A stretch of 6,451 nucleotides of DNA from Desulfobacula sp. (lineage in GTDB: Bacteria > Desulfobacterota > Desulfobacteria > Desulfobacterales > Desulfobacteraceae). A program made the position numbers and the translations under genes. Below are positions 6,443 to 6,451 of the stretch, piece by piece. Under the pieces are notes generated by a model that worked only from the letters and a program-made list of their open reading frames with translations, searched no databases and was not told where the DNA came from. Within the stretch, counting starts at the first letter, position 1, and each line of letters opens with the position of its first letter. Location of the stretch: positions 1 through 6,451 of the forward strand of contig JAGLNZ010000349.1 in NCBI GenBank assembly GCA_023139225.1. The letters are read 5' to 3'.

Positions 6443-6451
6443 AGCATAGTA

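Noticed and set aside
1..6451. CRISPR arrays, tRNA or rRNA genes, insertion sequences, phage or defence genes
   Set aside because: No repeated direct units with spacers, no cloverleaf-like segments in the short gaps, and no transposase, integrase, nuclease-helicase or toxin-antitoxin signatures. Nearly all sequence is accounted for by five ordinary genes.

Overview
The window is a compact, AT-rich bacterial chromosome segment. It carries five genes with almost no spare sequence: three complete genes plus one partial gene on the minus strand, and one gene on the plus strand. The histidine kinase architecture (CHASE8-like periplasmic domain, HAMP, two PAS domains, HEINNPL), the mix of family members and the base composition suggest a Gram-negative, deltaproteobacterial-type organism such as a sulfate reducer of the Desulfobacterota. 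That assignment is by resemblance only, because no marker gene is present.

Left part (1-3033, minus strand): a two-gene unit read right to left. A secreted protein of the amino-acid-type solute-binding family (1906-3033) is followed 7 bp later by a large membrane sensor histidine kinase (1-1898). The window edge cuts the kinase off before its ATP-binding domain. No transporter permease or ATPase is visible, so the binding protein more likely serves as a periplasmic sensing partner for the kinase than as an uptake protein. The binding protein has an unexplained C-terminal extension of about 115 residues and a five-copy tetranucleotide repeat in its signal-peptide codons.

Middle (3034-4888): a 163-bp divergent intergenic region, with a plausible sigma70 promoter for the plus strand, leads into a radical-SAM protein of the YgiQ family. 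It has the CX3CX2C cluster and the family's second cysteine cluster, but lacks the long C-terminal tail of the E. coli protein.

Right part (4901-6353, minus strand): a membrane-anchored endonuclease/exonuclease/phosphatase-fold protein is followed 37 bp later by a single-domain PilZ (c-di-GMP receptor) protein. The PilZ gene is convergent with ygiQ, with only 12 bp between the stop codons. The last 98 bp (6354-6451) form a regulatory region with a 7-bp-arm palindrome, a third matching half-site, a consensus TTGACA pointing right and a consensus TATAAT pointing left. This looks like an operator in a divergent promoter region whose right-hand gene lies outside the window.

I see no RNA genes, CRISPR array, insertion sequence, phage gene or defence system. 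The most interesting material is the sensor pair, the odd binding protein and the right-edge operator; the rest looks like ordinary chromosome.
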